Below are positions 6,011 through 14,002 of a stretch of 47,216 bases of DNA, piece by piece. The notes beneath the pieces are model-generated. The model had not been told where the DNA came from, made no database searches, and saw nothing but the letters and a program-made list of their open reading frames with translations. The DNA comes from a virus. The position numbers and the translations under genes are program-made. The stretch lies in IMG/VR virus record IMGVR_UViG_3300031702_000009, positions 1 to 47,216 of that record. The stretch is one strand, 5' to 3'. Every line of letters starts with the position of its first letter. Positions within the stretch are counted from its first letter, which is position 1.

Positions 6011-6699
6011 AGTTTATATAATTTGCAATAGTTAAGACGTGTTTCACAAACATCAAAGTTACGATTCTTGCCATGTGCTTTAACCTTGCCTTTGATACGC
6101 TTGCGTGATCCAATGTCGTGATCAAACTTATTCATAAAGCTAACTAAGTGACCATTAAGGTCTGCTACATAGTTAAAGCTCTCCCAGTCCTCACTCCAAA
6201 ATTTACTAAGAAATTTAACAACACCTTCTACAGGATCTTTAACATTGCCAACGTTAGCACTATTGCGATACTCCATTCGCAACATTTTCTTAAACTTAGA
6301 TTCTGCTACTTCACGTTTAACAAGCTCAGGTACATACGCAAGTAACCCTAGTTTATTAAATCCTATAGTTTCACTACTAAGAAGTTTAAATACATCCTGT
6401 TGGAACGCAGACAATGTATCACCGATAAGTCCTAGCGTATATCTTTTAAAGTGCTTTGTTGCAATATCAACTGCTTCGAAGTCTTCATCAATTGCTTTAA
6501 AGTTTACAAAGTCAGGATCTGTGTATTTGCCAAAGTGCTGTTTGACCATGTCTTTATTAGCATGTATTGTAGGATTACCTTCAGTGCTAAATCGCTGTGT
6601 GTGCTTAACATAGCTTCCGTTAATACGCTGTGCCGCAAAGCATATTGCTAGTGCCTCTTGCAATGCAAATTGTTGCTGGTATGTTTTAACTTTAGCCAT
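6007..6699 (-). CDS. Conserved-type phage protein, function unknown
   Basis: 230 residues, basic, with a Lys/Arg-rich C-terminal section (SRKRIKGKVKAHGKNRNFDV) followed by a Cys-containing tail. No signal peptide, membrane segment or catalytic motif that I recognise. The basic tail suggests nucleic-acid contact. It is followed by tilS with an ATGA overlap and so is translationally coupled to it. Confidence 0.65.
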   Translation of the reverse strand: MAKVKTYQQQFALQEALAICFAAQRINGSYVKHTQRFSTEGNPTIHANKDMVKQHFGKYTDPDFVNFKAIDEDFEAVDIATKHFKRYTLGLIGDTLSAFQQDVFKLLSSETIGFNKLGLLAYVPELVKREVAESKFKKMLRMEYRNSANVGNVKDPVEGVVKFLSKFWSEDWESFNYVADLNGHLVSFMNKFDHDIGSRKRIKGKVKAHGKNRNFDVCETRLNYCKLYKL

Positions 6700-6719
6700 G
6701 TTACTGCTCCTTAGTATGT

Positions 6720-7253
6720 TTAGATTTTATGAGGATTCAAACGAGGTAGAACACCAGTTTTGTTTTGGATTCTAGTGAGATAAGCCTTTTCCATCTGTTT
6801 ATGATAGGTAGTGAATGTTTTATAAGTCTCACCATAGAGCACACTTAATACACCCAAAATATCACAGCGTTTAGCCCAAATACTAACATTACCCTTGAGA
6901 GCTTCTTCGTGTAAGGTTGAACGAATTCTAACATCAGTATCAGTTTTTTGCCAGTTTGCATCAAATGTGTTACCAAATCCTGCCAAGCGTCCCATTCTAT
7001 TAGTGGTGTTGATTACGGGCTGATCGTTTCTTTGTTTTTTAATGCCCAGTTGTAATCCAGTTTCACCGATCTTAACAATCTCTTCGCCAGCTACTACTGC
7101 ATAGACCCAACTGGTATGGTTTTCATACAAACTGGATGATTGATCTACTAATTCCCATTTGCCGTTATCTGGATTTGCTCGAACGTCAGCTACCTTACTG
7201 AAGCCATCTTGTACATATGTATTGATATTTAATAATTTTGCTAAGACTGACAT
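6720..7253 (-). CDS. GIY-YIG / T5orf172-like nuclease-fold protein
   Basis: 177 residues from the ATG at 7253 (AAGGGG upstream); a TTG two codons earlier is too close to the ribosome-binding site. WVYAVVAGEEIVKIGETG near residue 50-65 resembles the two-strand GIY-YIG core with K-I-G-x-T, followed by an Arg-containing stretch (NRMGRLAGFGN) and a later Glu (HEEAL). This fits the divergent T5orf172-like group of GIY-YIG proteins, often DNA endonucleases. Catalytic residues are not certain. Confidence 0.5.
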   Translation of the reverse strand: MSVLAKLLNINTYVQDGFSKVADVRANPDNGKWELVDQSSSLYENHTSWVYAVVAGEEIVKIGETGLQLGIKKQRNDQPVINTTNRMGRLAGFGNTFDANWQKTDTDVRIRSTLHEEALKGNVSIWAKRCDILGVLSVLYGETYKTFTTYHKQMEKAYLTRIQNKTGVLPRLNPHKI

Positions 7254-7292
7254 TTGCAATACCCCTTGCAGTTGTTTGTTTATCTTATAACC

Positions 7293-7321
7293 AGTATACT
7301 ACACATCCGCGCTCTTGTCAA
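7293..7321 (-). promoter_or_regulatory. Sigma-70-type promoter
   Basis: Minus strand TTGACA, 17-base spacer, TATACT, 40 bases before the gene starting at 7253. Confidence 0.8.
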
Positions 7322-7326
7322 CCATA

Positions 7327-7728
7327 TTAGTCTATCATAGTCCACTTTAAGTGGCCAAGTTCTTCTTGTTCTGCCCATTGAATAAACAAGCCACACTCAC
7401 GACCGTGTGCTTCAATTTCACTAGGCTTATCCCAATAAGGAATAGATTCCTCATTTGTTTGTGTGAGTTCGCCGAGTTCGTATTGTTTAACATGCACCAT
7501 TTCGTGTGCTAGTGTAGAAAGCATATCACGCAACTTCAGTGTACGCTTAATGTCTACATCGTATTCGTTATCTTCTAGTTGTGTGCAGTAACCATAGCTA
7601 GTGTCATTGCTCATCCTTCGGAAATTAATCTCTATAGTAGGAGTGATATTGAATTTGTTACACACGTAAGATGCAATACTAAATGCATACTTACGTTGAG
7701 TATTACTGCCGCCGTTAACTGTAATCAT
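7327..7728 (-). CDS. SprT-like zinc metallopeptidase
   Basis: 133 residues from the ATG at 7728 (a TTG two codons upstream is an alternative). The motif HEMVHVKQY near residue 80 is the zincin HExxH site, and a downstream acidic residue in SEIEAHGRE can supply the third ligand. Size and layout resemble the small SprT-like phage proteins. Proteins of this fold cleave protein substrates, some of them DNA-bound. It has its own promoter (7759-7786) and is probably expressed early. Confidence 0.75.
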   Translation of the reverse strand: MITVNGGSNTQRKYAFSIASYVCNKFNITPTIEINFRRMSNDTSYGYCTQLEDNEYDVDIKRTLKLRDMLSTLAHEMVHVKQYELGELTQTNEESIPYWDKPSEIEAHGRECGLFIQWAEQEELGHLKWTMID

Positions 7729-7758
7729 GTGCAATCCGCCATTCTCTGTTTATAAACT

Positions 7759-7786
7759 ATTATAACACAGATTGCACAGTTGTCAA
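7759..7786 (-). promoter_or_regulatory. Sigma-70-type promoter
   Basis: Minus strand TTGACA, 16-base spacer, TATAAT. The TGA in the -35 box is the stop codon of the gene at 7783-7998. Confidence 0.8.
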
Positions 7787-7998
7787 GTTTCTTCGGGCTG
7801 TATTACTATACTAGTACCATCTTCTTCTTTTTTAGTAATAACAATAGTTCCTTGGTCGCCTGTTTGAATACGTAATGTATCTCCAACTTTCCATCCTTGC
7901 TTTTCAAGTATCTCGGGAGGAATTGTCATTAACGTGTCTTCTGGGTTTTCTGGGTCGTCTTCAAAAACATCTTCGTATTTGTATGTATGTGTTGTCAT
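7783..7998 (-). CDS. AbrB/MazE-like small DNA-binding protein
   Basis: 71 residues. TIPPEILEKQGWKVGDTLRI followed by a short beta hairpin (GTIVITKK) matches the swapped-hairpin AbrB/MazE fold: conserved P-x-E-x-x-x-x-x-G-x-x-x-G-D. Such proteins bind DNA as dimers as regulators or antitoxins. The acidic N-terminal extension (FEDDPENPED) is unusual. No toxin gene is adjacent. A transcriptional role in the phage is inferred. Confidence 0.65.
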   Translation of the reverse strand: MTTHTYKYEDVFEDDPENPEDTLMTIPPEILEKQGWKVGDTLRIQTGDQGTIVITKKEEDGTSIVIQPEET

Positions 7999-7999
7999 G

Positions 8000-8566
8000 T
8001 TATTTCCAAATTGGTCCTTGTATCCATCCTACTAAACTGTGACGCTCTCCGGATGTTACTGGTGTTACTCTATGCCATAGATAACTAGGAAAGAACACAA
8101 TGTCTCCCTTTTGTAGTTCTATTGTTTTGACTCGTTCTGGGTTACCAGGACTGCCGCACTCGATATCTAGATTGCCGCCTTCAAAATCATCATTAAGTAA
8201 TAATGTAAAACTAAGTTTCCTACAATTTTCATTATCTTCATCGTCAATTATCTGATCAACATGCCAGTCGTATTTTTCACCAACGCCGTAATGAGTGTAT
8301 TGTAACGGTTCTAAAACTTCTGCTTCAAAGTTCCATTTAGCTCGCTTACTTGCATCCATTGCTACATCAAACAACTTTTGAAAGATTGCTATGTTTTCAT
8401 CACCTTCAGGCAGTATCCAACTAGTTTTACTAACACGGTGATTGTGCGGGTCATTAGAAGTCGAGCCTGCTTCTTCTAAAGGCGGTGCTGCCTTGTAGAT
8501 GTCTTCAACTAAGTCTAACAGCGGCTGTTCGCTGTAGTGCATATATGCTTGTTTTCTAACTGTCAT
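8000..8566 (-). CDS. 2OG-Fe(II) oxygenase, PKHD/prolyl-hydroxylase type
   Basis: 188 residues from the ATG that overlaps the end of the preceding gene by 11 bases. The iron ligands are visible: HVD (WHVDQ, near 110) and the distal His of YLWHRVTPV, with the 2-oxoglutarate-binding Arg in GERHSLVGW. Length and arrangement match the PKHD-type dioxygenases carried by marine T4-like phages. They hydroxylate proteins or small molecules using O2 and 2-oxoglutarate; the substrate here is unknown. Two further 2OG-oxygenase candidates lie at 8777 and 19820. Confidence 0.85.
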   Translation of the reverse strand: MTVRKQAYMHYSEQPLLDLVEDIYKAAPPLEEAGSTSNDPHNHRVSKTSWILPEGDENIAIFQKLFDVAMDASKRAKWNFEAEVLEPLQYTHYGVGEKYDWHVDQIIDDEDNENCRKLSFTLLLNDDFEGGNLDIECGSPGNPERVKTIELQKGDIVFFPSYLWHRVTPVTSGERHSLVGWIQGPIWK

Positions 8567-8777
8567 TTGATTCTGTAATGTCCTTCTTTTGTTTGAGCTT
8601 TGGGTGTAGTGTTTTATCACCAGCAATACTTGCGGCTAACGATTGTATTTGTTCTACCAATGATGTCACATATTGTTCGTTATAATTACTCTTAGTATAT
8701 TTTTCTCTATGTGCTTGCATTGCTAGGTCTCTCATTGCTGTTACTCTTTTTAGTAAGTCATCAATTGTATGTAACAT
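8556..8777 (-). CDS. Small helical protein between two oxygenase genes
   Basis: 73 residues. The start overlaps the upstream stop as TAATG and has GGAG six bases before it, so a longer frame upstream is not used. Composition suggests a single helical hairpin (LLKRVTAMRDLAMQAHREKY) with a Lys-rich tail. No known motif. The tight coupling on both sides suggests it is made together with the two oxygenases and may work with them (inference). Confidence 0.6.
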   Translation of the reverse strand: MLHTIDDLLKRVTAMRDLAMQAHREKYTKSNYNEQYVTSLVEQIQSLAASIAGDKTLHPKLKQKKDITESNDS

Positions 8778-9322
8778 TAAAACTCCATATCTGCCGCTAC
8801 AACGTAACGGTTGTTGTGAGACTGTAAGACACCCGGGCGGTGCCAAGTTTTTCCAGGCATGATCATCCAATGACCAGTGTCCCATCCTGCAAAGTATTTA
8901 CCGTCACCTTCAGGACCGTTTGGTGCAACTTCTGTTCCGGCTGTTTTAAGATTTACTGCATCATCTGGTAATTGCAAATAGTACACACCGCTTAATACTG
9001 TTGAGTTTGGTCTTAGATGCTGATGCCAATAACTGTCACGGTCTTCTTTAGTGTTAAGTGAAGTTTTGTAACCCCAGCTCTTAACACCTTTAATTTGTAC
9101 TTCGCGTTGCATGTAAGCAAAGCAACTCCAAATAAAGCTCATTTTAAGATTTATCCAATGTTCAGTTGGCTCTGCAAATATATTAATGTTTGTCTGGAAG
9201 GGAGGACTATTATCCCAATAGTCGCCGTTTGCAACTATTTTGTCTATATCAATTACTAATTGCTTTCGTGCAGTACTGTTAACAAGTGCATTCCAGTCAT
9301 AATAGTCGTGTGGTGCAAACAT
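8777..9322 (-). CDS. Putative 2OG-Fe(II) oxygenase (2OG-FeII_Oxy_5-like)
   Basis: 181 residues. WHQHLRPNSTVLSGVYYLQLP near 98-118 corresponds to the HxH...SGvyYl segment of this family, and a later HRPG followed by an Arg near the C-terminus supplies the remaining ligand and cosubstrate region. The arrangement is more divergent than in the 19820 homologue. It is the first gene of a three-gene unit under the promoter at 9347-9375. Substrate unknown. Confidence 0.7.
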   Translation of the reverse strand: MFAPHDYYDWNALVNSTARKQLVIDIDKIVANGDYWDNSPPFQTNINIFAEPTEHWINLKMSFIWSCFAYMQREVQIKGVKSWGYKTSLNTKEDRDSYWHQHLRPNSTVLSGVYYLQLPDDAVNLKTAGTEVAPNGPEGDGKYFAGWDTGHWMIMPGKTWHRPGVLQSHNNRYVVAADMEF

Positions 9323-9346
9323 AAAATAGGATTCCTCTTAGTTACT

Positions 9347-9375
9347 AGTATACTGCATTATACTAACAATGTCAA
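9347..9375 (-). promoter_or_regulatory. Sigma-70-type promoter for the oxygenase operon
   Basis: Minus strand TTGACA, 17-base spacer, TATACT. The TGA in the -35 box is also the stop codon of the gene at 9372-9752. Confidence 0.82.
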
Positions 9376-9752
9376 GTACTTTTCTTTGCTGGTTTTGCTT
9401 TTTTTACTGCGTTGATATTACTTCCAACGGCGACTGTTGCACCCTTGCCCGCTTGTTTTTTTGCAGTTTCTCTAACTCTAGCTTTTAATGCGTTTTCGTC
9501 ATAGGTTCTATCCTGACGTCCGATGTCTGCGGCAAATATAGTTTCAGTTGTTGTTTTATTATATCCCCATTTGTCTTGAGGTTTTGTATCTGATGAATGT
9601 ACCTTAGGTTTCTGCGGCATTGTAAGCATCTTAACTAACTTTTCAGCAGTAGCTTCTCCACATTCAGGACAAGCAGGGGAGTGCTTTCCCATTCCTAATA
9701 GTTCGTCATATAGTTCACTGCATGTTTGGCAGTGCCATGAATAAATTGGCAT
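9372..9752 (-). CDS. FmdB-type zinc-ribbon protein
   Basis: 126 residues. The first 40 residues follow the FmdB regulator family: MPIYSWHCQTC...CPECG, giving a CxxC/CxxC zinc ribbon. The rest is Lys/Ala-rich and disordered, ending in a KKAKPAKK-type basic tail, which may bind nucleic acid. FmdB-like zinc ribbons are common small phage proteins, but no biochemical role is established for them. Confidence 0.75.
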   Translation of the reverse strand: MPIYSWHCQTCSELYDELLGMGKHSPACPECGEATAEKLVKMLTMPQKPKVHSSDTKPQDKWGYNKTTTETIFAADIGRQDRTYDENALKARVRETAKKQAGKGATVAVGSNINAVKKAKPAKKST

Positions 9753-9792
9753 GTTTTTACTTCTCCGGTTACATACTTAATTATCTTAATAC

Positions 9793-9822
9793 ATAATAGC
9801 ATAGTATCATTCCGGCTGTCAT
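9793..9822 (-). promoter_or_regulatory. Possible sigma-70-type promoter
   Basis: Minus strand ATGACA, 18-base spacer, TATTAT, just after the terminator at 9824-9851 and upstream of the zinc-ribbon gene. It is weaker than the other promoters. Confidence 0.4.
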
Positions 9823-9823
9823 G

Positions 9824-9851
9824 AAAAAGCTGAGAAGTTTCCTCCCCAGCT
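9824..9851 (-). terminator. Rho-independent terminator of the exported-protein operon
   Basis: On the minus strand AGCTGGGGAG and CTTCTCAGCT form a 10-bp stem with a GAAA loop, followed by TTTTT. It ends the transcript of the genes from 14492 down to 9862. Confidence 0.8.
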
Positions 9852-9861
9852 GTTAGTAAGT

Positions 9862-10425
9862 TTAATTAGCTAGAGGATTATCTAATGCTCTCTGTAATCT
9901 TAAATTTAACCTATCTTCAAGTTCTTTTAATTTTCTTGTAATTTCATCACGTATTTCGTCGTTGCTACGATTACTATTATTTCGCAAGTCTTCTGCTTTT
10001 TCATTGTAATCATTTTGTAACCTGTCACGCTTGATTTCAAAACGTTGTTCAGCTAAGTCTATTAGTTCTCTAACGTCAGCTTCTACGCCTTTAACATCAT
10101 CTTCTACACTATCTACAATCTTTTCAACTCGCATAACATCATCACGTAGACCATTTTTAATATCCTTTGAATATTGTAATGCTTCGTCAACTTGTAATAA
10201 TGCACCATCTATTCTTGTTTCTAACAGTGCTACACTTTTATCAATACCAGATAGATCGGGTGCTTGATAGCGTTCTATTTTAGCTTTCATATTTCTATAA
10301 TCGTTATAGAATTCAAAGCCTCCCCAGGCAGCTCCGCCTAAGGTACTTAGTACTGTTAATACTAAAAATAGTTTGCCGCCGGTGAATTTAACTCCGCCCA
10401 CTTCTACTGTTGTTTTTTCACTCAT
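9862..10425 (-). CDS. Membrane-anchored coiled-coil protein
   Basis: 187 residues. A short N-terminal cytoplasmic stretch is followed by one membrane segment (KLFLVLTVLSTLGGAAWGGF, about 18-37). A long coiled coil rich in Asp, Arg and Glu then runs to the C-terminus. It is the last gene of the exported-protein operon and overlaps the preceding gene by ATGA. The shape resembles phage spanin, Rz or holin-associated proteins, but no specific motif proves this. Confidence 0.65.
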   Translation of the reverse strand: MSEKTTVEVGGVKFTGGKLFLVLTVLSTLGGAAWGGFEFYNDYRNMKAKIERYQAPDLSGIDKSVALLETRIDGALLQVDEALQYSKDIKNGLRDDVMRVEKIVDSVEDDVKGVEADVRELIDLAEQRFEIKRDRLQNDYNEKAEDLRNNSNRSNDEIRDEITRKLKELEDRLNLRLQRALDNPLAN

Positions 10426-10898
10426 CTTTTAATCTCCTTGTCTGGTTTCTCGTTTGGTATTTCCACGGTGTTTTCCATTTTGGCCTTGCGTACTCCTGCA
10501 CACATTTGTCTTACTTCTGCGAACTCAGGGCCTAGTTCTAAATCTTTATACCTAGCACACATTTTTAACATTTCGAGCTGTTGTCTTAACAGTTCGTTCT
10601 GTAGCATAGTTTTTCTATACTTCTTTGTACATGTTCCACCTAATGAAATTCGTAATCTAATACCAACTCTAAAGTTTTCACTGTCCCTGCTTGAATTATA
10701 ATTATTGCTGGAACTACTAGGATAGTTATTACCGCTAGTGTCGTCACCTCTATTAATTTCAGCATATGGTTCTAGTGTAACAGGATCACAATGCTGTCCA
10801 CCCTGTAGGTATTCATTTGCCGCTTGTGCTGGCTTAACCCAAAATGCTATTGCCATAACTGTTAGTAGTAGTGCTCCAGTTAATACATTCCTATCCAT
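10422..10898 (-). CDS. Secreted Cys-containing protein
   Basis: 158 residues with a cleavable signal peptide (MDRNVLTGALLLTVMAIAFW, predicted cleavage after AQA). The mature part has four Cys, a Ser/Asn-rich linker (about 50-70) and a helical, charged C-terminal region. It lies in the operon of exported proteins between two membrane coiled-coil genes. No family recognised. Confidence 0.65.
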   Translation of the reverse strand: MDRNVLTGALLLTVMAIAFWVKPAQAANEYLQGGQHCDPVTLEPYAEINRGDDTSGNNYPSSSSNNYNSSRDSENFRVGIRLRISLGGTCTKKYRKTMLQNELLRQQLEMLKMCARYKDLELGPEFAEVRQMCAGVRKAKMENTVEIPNEKPDKEIKR

Positions 10899-10899
10899 T

Positions 10900-11385
10900 T
10901 TAATATCCTCCGTTAAGTTTACGTTCCATCTCTTTTATGGAGTAAGTAAATTCACGCATGCTGTCTGATGTGTTGCGAACTAGTTCTTCTAACGCACTTA
11001 ATTCAGCCATACTTGCTGTCTTGAAAGATCCATCTCTTAATACATTAATTTTTGCATTAAGGTCAGCAATTACTTTAGCAAAGTCAGTCATTTCAATAAG
11101 AAGTTCTTCCCTTCCTGTTTTTAATCTTTCATCATTGTTGTTTACACGAATGTTCAGTTTATCTATTTCTGCTGATATTCTATCATTTAGGTTTGCCTGC
11201 ACATTGGCAATTTCACTGTTAACTTTATCGTGGTTGCTCTTTTGGTTCATAGTTAATGTTATTATTGTTTTCTCATTATCTTCTATTGTATTTTGAAGTC
11301 CGTTTACATAACTAAGACCTCCATACAGTGACGCAACTACTGCTGCCACTACTGGCACACCTGCCGCATATTTCATTATACTCAT
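10900..11385 (-). CDS. Membrane-anchored coiled-coil protein
   Basis: 161 residues from the ATG after AAGGAGA; a longer frame from 11427 is unlikely. One membrane segment (AAGVPVVAAVVASLYGGL, about 6-25) is followed by an extended coiled coil. It resembles the protein at 9862-10425 in architecture (anchor plus coiled coil), so the two may be partners. No enzymatic motif. Confidence 0.65.
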   Translation of the reverse strand: MSIMKYAAGVPVVAAVVASLYGGLSYVNGLQNTIEDNEKTIITLTMNQKSNHDKVNSEIANVQANLNDRISAEIDKLNIRVNNNDERLKTGREELLIEMTDFAKVIADLNAKINVLRDGSFKTASMAELSALEELVRNTSDSMREFTYSIKEMERKLNGGY

Positions 11386-11395
11386 TTGTCTCTCC

Positions 11396-14002
11396 TTATT
11401 TGTATTGCATGTCGACCATTGCTTCATGCTTTATTTGACTTGCTAGGCCGTTTAATAACCCTCTTTTATTTTCAGGCACTTTGCTTGCATTGTATATACT
11501 GTCACTTCCATAAAAATCTCCAGCTACTTGGACTTGTCCTCCGTAGGTAGTAAACCCTGGTAAGAAGTTAATTAGCGCACTTATTTGTGCTTGGATTGCC
11601 GCTTGTTCTTTTAAACTAGTAGCGGTTGCCATATCCTTTGCTAAACTTACTAACTTGTTTTTAATAATTTCTTTCATCTTCTTTTTCTTTGCAACGGCTT
11701 TTTGTTCAGCTGTCATCTTTGTTGGCTTAACTACTTTCTTGGCAACGGCGGTAGTTCCTTCAGTATCATCACCGGCTTCGCCATCTGTTCCTTTGTCTGG
11801 GGATCCATCACTTTCATCATCTGATCCGTCTTTATCCACTGACTGTTCCACATCACTACTGGGCTCTTCTTCTGCCTCTTCTTTATCATCAGTTACCTCT
11901 TCTTCCTTGACTGCCTCTTCAACTACTTCTATTTCTTCTATTTCTTCAACTACTTCTACTTCTTCTACTGCTAGTTCGTCTTCAATAAGTTCGCTCATTG
12001 TTTCTACTTCTACTTCCATTTCAATTTCAATAACATTAGCATCTAGCTGTGCCATTTCCATCTCAACTTCTGCTTCAATTGATTCAACTAGTATCTCTAA
12101 CTCAACTAACTCAGCTTTTTGTTCAACTTGGGCTATACTAGCAAGTGGAGCAATAACTGGCCCTGCTACTTCAAAGCTATTAAACGACTCAACTATTACT
12201 GGAGTATCAAATGCTGTTTCAACTGCAATTTCAATTGGTACTATTTCTTCAACTACTTCCATTACTGGTGCTTCGACTACTTCCATTTCTATTATAACTA
12301 CTACCGGTGTATCATTAATAATTGAATCTATAACTGCATCACCTGTTATTGAAACCTCTGTAATAGATTCAGCACTAATAATGTCAGCTGTATTGTCTGC
12401 AATATCTTCTGCTGTTGTAGTGCCGTCATCTACATCAGGAGTTGCATCATCAATTACTACTGCTACTGTGTATCCCGGACACCCTGGATTATATAATGCA
12501 TTAATACTACACTGATTATCAAAGTATGCAATTTCGTAGTTGGGACAAGTTGTATCGTATAACCCGCTTGCTGTACATTGCTGACTAAAGTATGCCGCGG
12601 CATAACCTGGGCAAGTACTGTCGTATAACGCACTAATGCCACACTGCTGATTAAAGTATGCTGTTGCGTAACCAGGGCACTGACTGTCATACAGCGTGTT
12701 TAAGCTACATTGTTGATTCAAATATGCTGTTGCATACCCAGGACAAGTACTGTCGTATAACGCACTAATGCCACACTGTTGATTAAAGTATGCTGTAGCA
12801 TACCCAGGACAAGTGCTGTCGTATAACGCACTAGCTGTACATTGTTGATTAAAGTATGCTGTTGCATAACCCGGGCATCCTGAATCGTATAATGCACTTG
12901 CTGAGCATTGTTGGTCGTAATAAGCTGAGGCATATCCCGGACAACCACTGTCGTATAATGCACTTGCTGAACATTGTTGGTTGTAATATGCTGTAGCATA
13001 TCCTGGACACCCACTATCGTATAATGGGTCACTACTACATTGCTGATTGTATTGTGCTGTTGCATAGCCGGGACATCCACTGTCATATAATGCACTTGCT
13101 GAACATTGTTGGTTATAGTGTGCATTTGCATAACCTGAACATCCACTATCGTATAATGGATCAGCTGAACATTGTTGATTAAAGTATGCTGTTGCATAAC
13201 CTGAACATCCACTATCGTATAATGCATTTGCATTACATTGATTGTTATATTCATTAGATGCGTATGCTTCTGAGTAACCTGGACAACTAGTACTATGTAG
13301 CGGAGTATTTGTGCAAATATCTGTAGAAACTATAATGTCGCCGACCATGTTTTTAACTTTAGGGCCGTAATTTCCTGCCCAGAAACCAGCATCATACCCT
13401 TGAAGAAGAATATCAACAGTACTGATCTCAGTACCTGGAGTTGATTGAGTAGTGCCTATCCAACTTAATATTTGTGTTGAAATCCAGTCGTCAGTAACTG
13501 CTTGACCGTAATCAAATGTCTGTTCGTAAACATGAGTTCCATCTGCAGACTTAGCTGTTATTGATAAAGTTAATGGATCAATACATACGCCATTAACTTT
13601 TTCAACTAGACAATTACCGTTAATAGTATTAGTTTGATTATTGCGATAATCAAACGTAGTTCGATATCCGTCTATCTTAAGACCAGATCCTGCTAGTGCT
13701 TGTGTTATTGCATGTTGTATTGCCCAAGATCCTGGATTGTGTTTAAAGCGGACAAAGCCATTATGTCCATTGCCGACTTCTGTACTAGCACCAGTTGTAG
13801 TGCCGCCAGTTAATCCACTTTGTACATTTACGGTTGATTGCGAATGTGTGTCGCTGGCACAGCCCGTTCCAGTGATAAAGTTTGTAGTACCATCAGTACT
13901 ACAATTACTAGATGTTAATGTTTCGGCGTAGGCGTTATTAGAGCAGGAGTAACAAAAGACCAACACTAAGAGCGCCGTAGCCAGCACCTTTAAGTACGTC
14001 AT
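11396..14002 (-). CDS. Large exported protein with twelve Cys-rich 22-residue repeats
   Basis: 868 residues from the ATG after AAGGAGAAAAAGGGAA. The signal peptide is MTYLKVLATALLVLVFCYSC..., cleaved after AYA at about residue 25. An N-terminal globular domain (about 25-250, with several Cys) is followed by twelve tandem repeats (NQQCSASALYDSGCPGYATA type, 22 residues, two Cys each). Then come a long acidic Val/Ile/Glu/Thr-rich stretch, a Lys-rich linker, and a C-terminal domain with FLPGFTTYGGQVQVAG. The two Cys in every unit suggest disulfide-bonded repeats outside the cytoplasm. It could be a surface or periplasmic phage-encoded adhesin or shield, or a tail protein; none is proven. Confidence 0.75.
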   Translation of the reverse strand: MTYLKVLATALLVLVFCYSCSNNAYAETLTSSNCSTDGTTNFITGTGCASDTHSQSTVNVQSGLTGGTTTGASTEVGNGHNGFVRFKHNPGSWAIQHAITQALAGSGLKIDGYRTTFDYRNNQTNTINGNCLVEKVNGVCIDPLTLSITAKSADGTHVYEQTFDYGQAVTDDWISTQILSWIGTTQSTPGTEISTVDILLQGYDAGFWAGNYGPKVKNMVGDIIVSTDICTNTPLHSTSCPGYSEAYASNEYNNQCNANALYDSGCSGYATAYFNQQCSADPLYDSGCSGYANAHYNQQCSASALYDSGCPGYATAQYNQQCSSDPLYDSGCPGYATAYYNQQCSASALYDSGCPGYASAYYDQQCSASALYDSGCPGYATAYFNQQCTASALYDSTCPGYATAYFNQQCGISALYDSTCPGYATAYLNQQCSLNTLYDSQCPGYATAYFNQQCGISALYDSTCPGYAAAYFSQQCTASGLYDTTCPNYEIAYFDNQCSINALYNPGCPGYTVAVVIDDATPDVDDGTTTAEDIADNTADIISAESITEVSITGDAVIDSIINDTPVVVIIEMEVVEAPVMEVVEEIVPIEIAVETAFDTPVIVESFNSFEVAGPVIAPLASIAQVEQKAELVELEILVESIEAEVEMEMAQLDANVIEIEMEVEVETMSELIEDELAVEEVEVVEEIEEIEVVEEAVKEEEVTDDKEEAEEEPSSDVEQSVDKDGSDDESDGSPDKGTDGEAGDDTEGTTAVAKKVVKPTKMTAEQKAVAKKKKMKEIIKNKLVSLAKDMATATSLKEQAAIQAQISALINFLPGFTTYGGQVQVAGDFYGSDSIYNASKVPENKRGLLNGLASQIKHEAMVDMQYK
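12455..13246 (-). repeat. Twelve tandem 66-bp coding repeats
   Basis: In-frame 66-base repeats encode 22-residue units N-Q-Q-C-x3-x-L-Y-D-S-x-C-P-G-Y-A-x-A-Y-x. The central units are the most alike and the last two the most divergent, as expected of an array growing by recombination. A degenerate unit without the NQQC start precedes the array (DICTNTPLHSTSCPGY). Confidence 0.9.

Noticed and set aside
11655-12515. Plus-strand Ser/Thr-rich frame of 286 codons
   Set aside because: Antisense shadow of the acidic Glu/Val-rich part of the repeat protein; low complexity and no ribosome-binding site.
12455-13246. CRISPR array
   Set aside because: The 66-bp units are head-to-tail without unique spacers and are translated in frame.
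12718-13254. Minus-strand repetitive frame of 178 codons
   Set aside because: Out-of-frame reading of the same 66-bp repeats; the +1 frame carries the signal peptide and Cys pattern.
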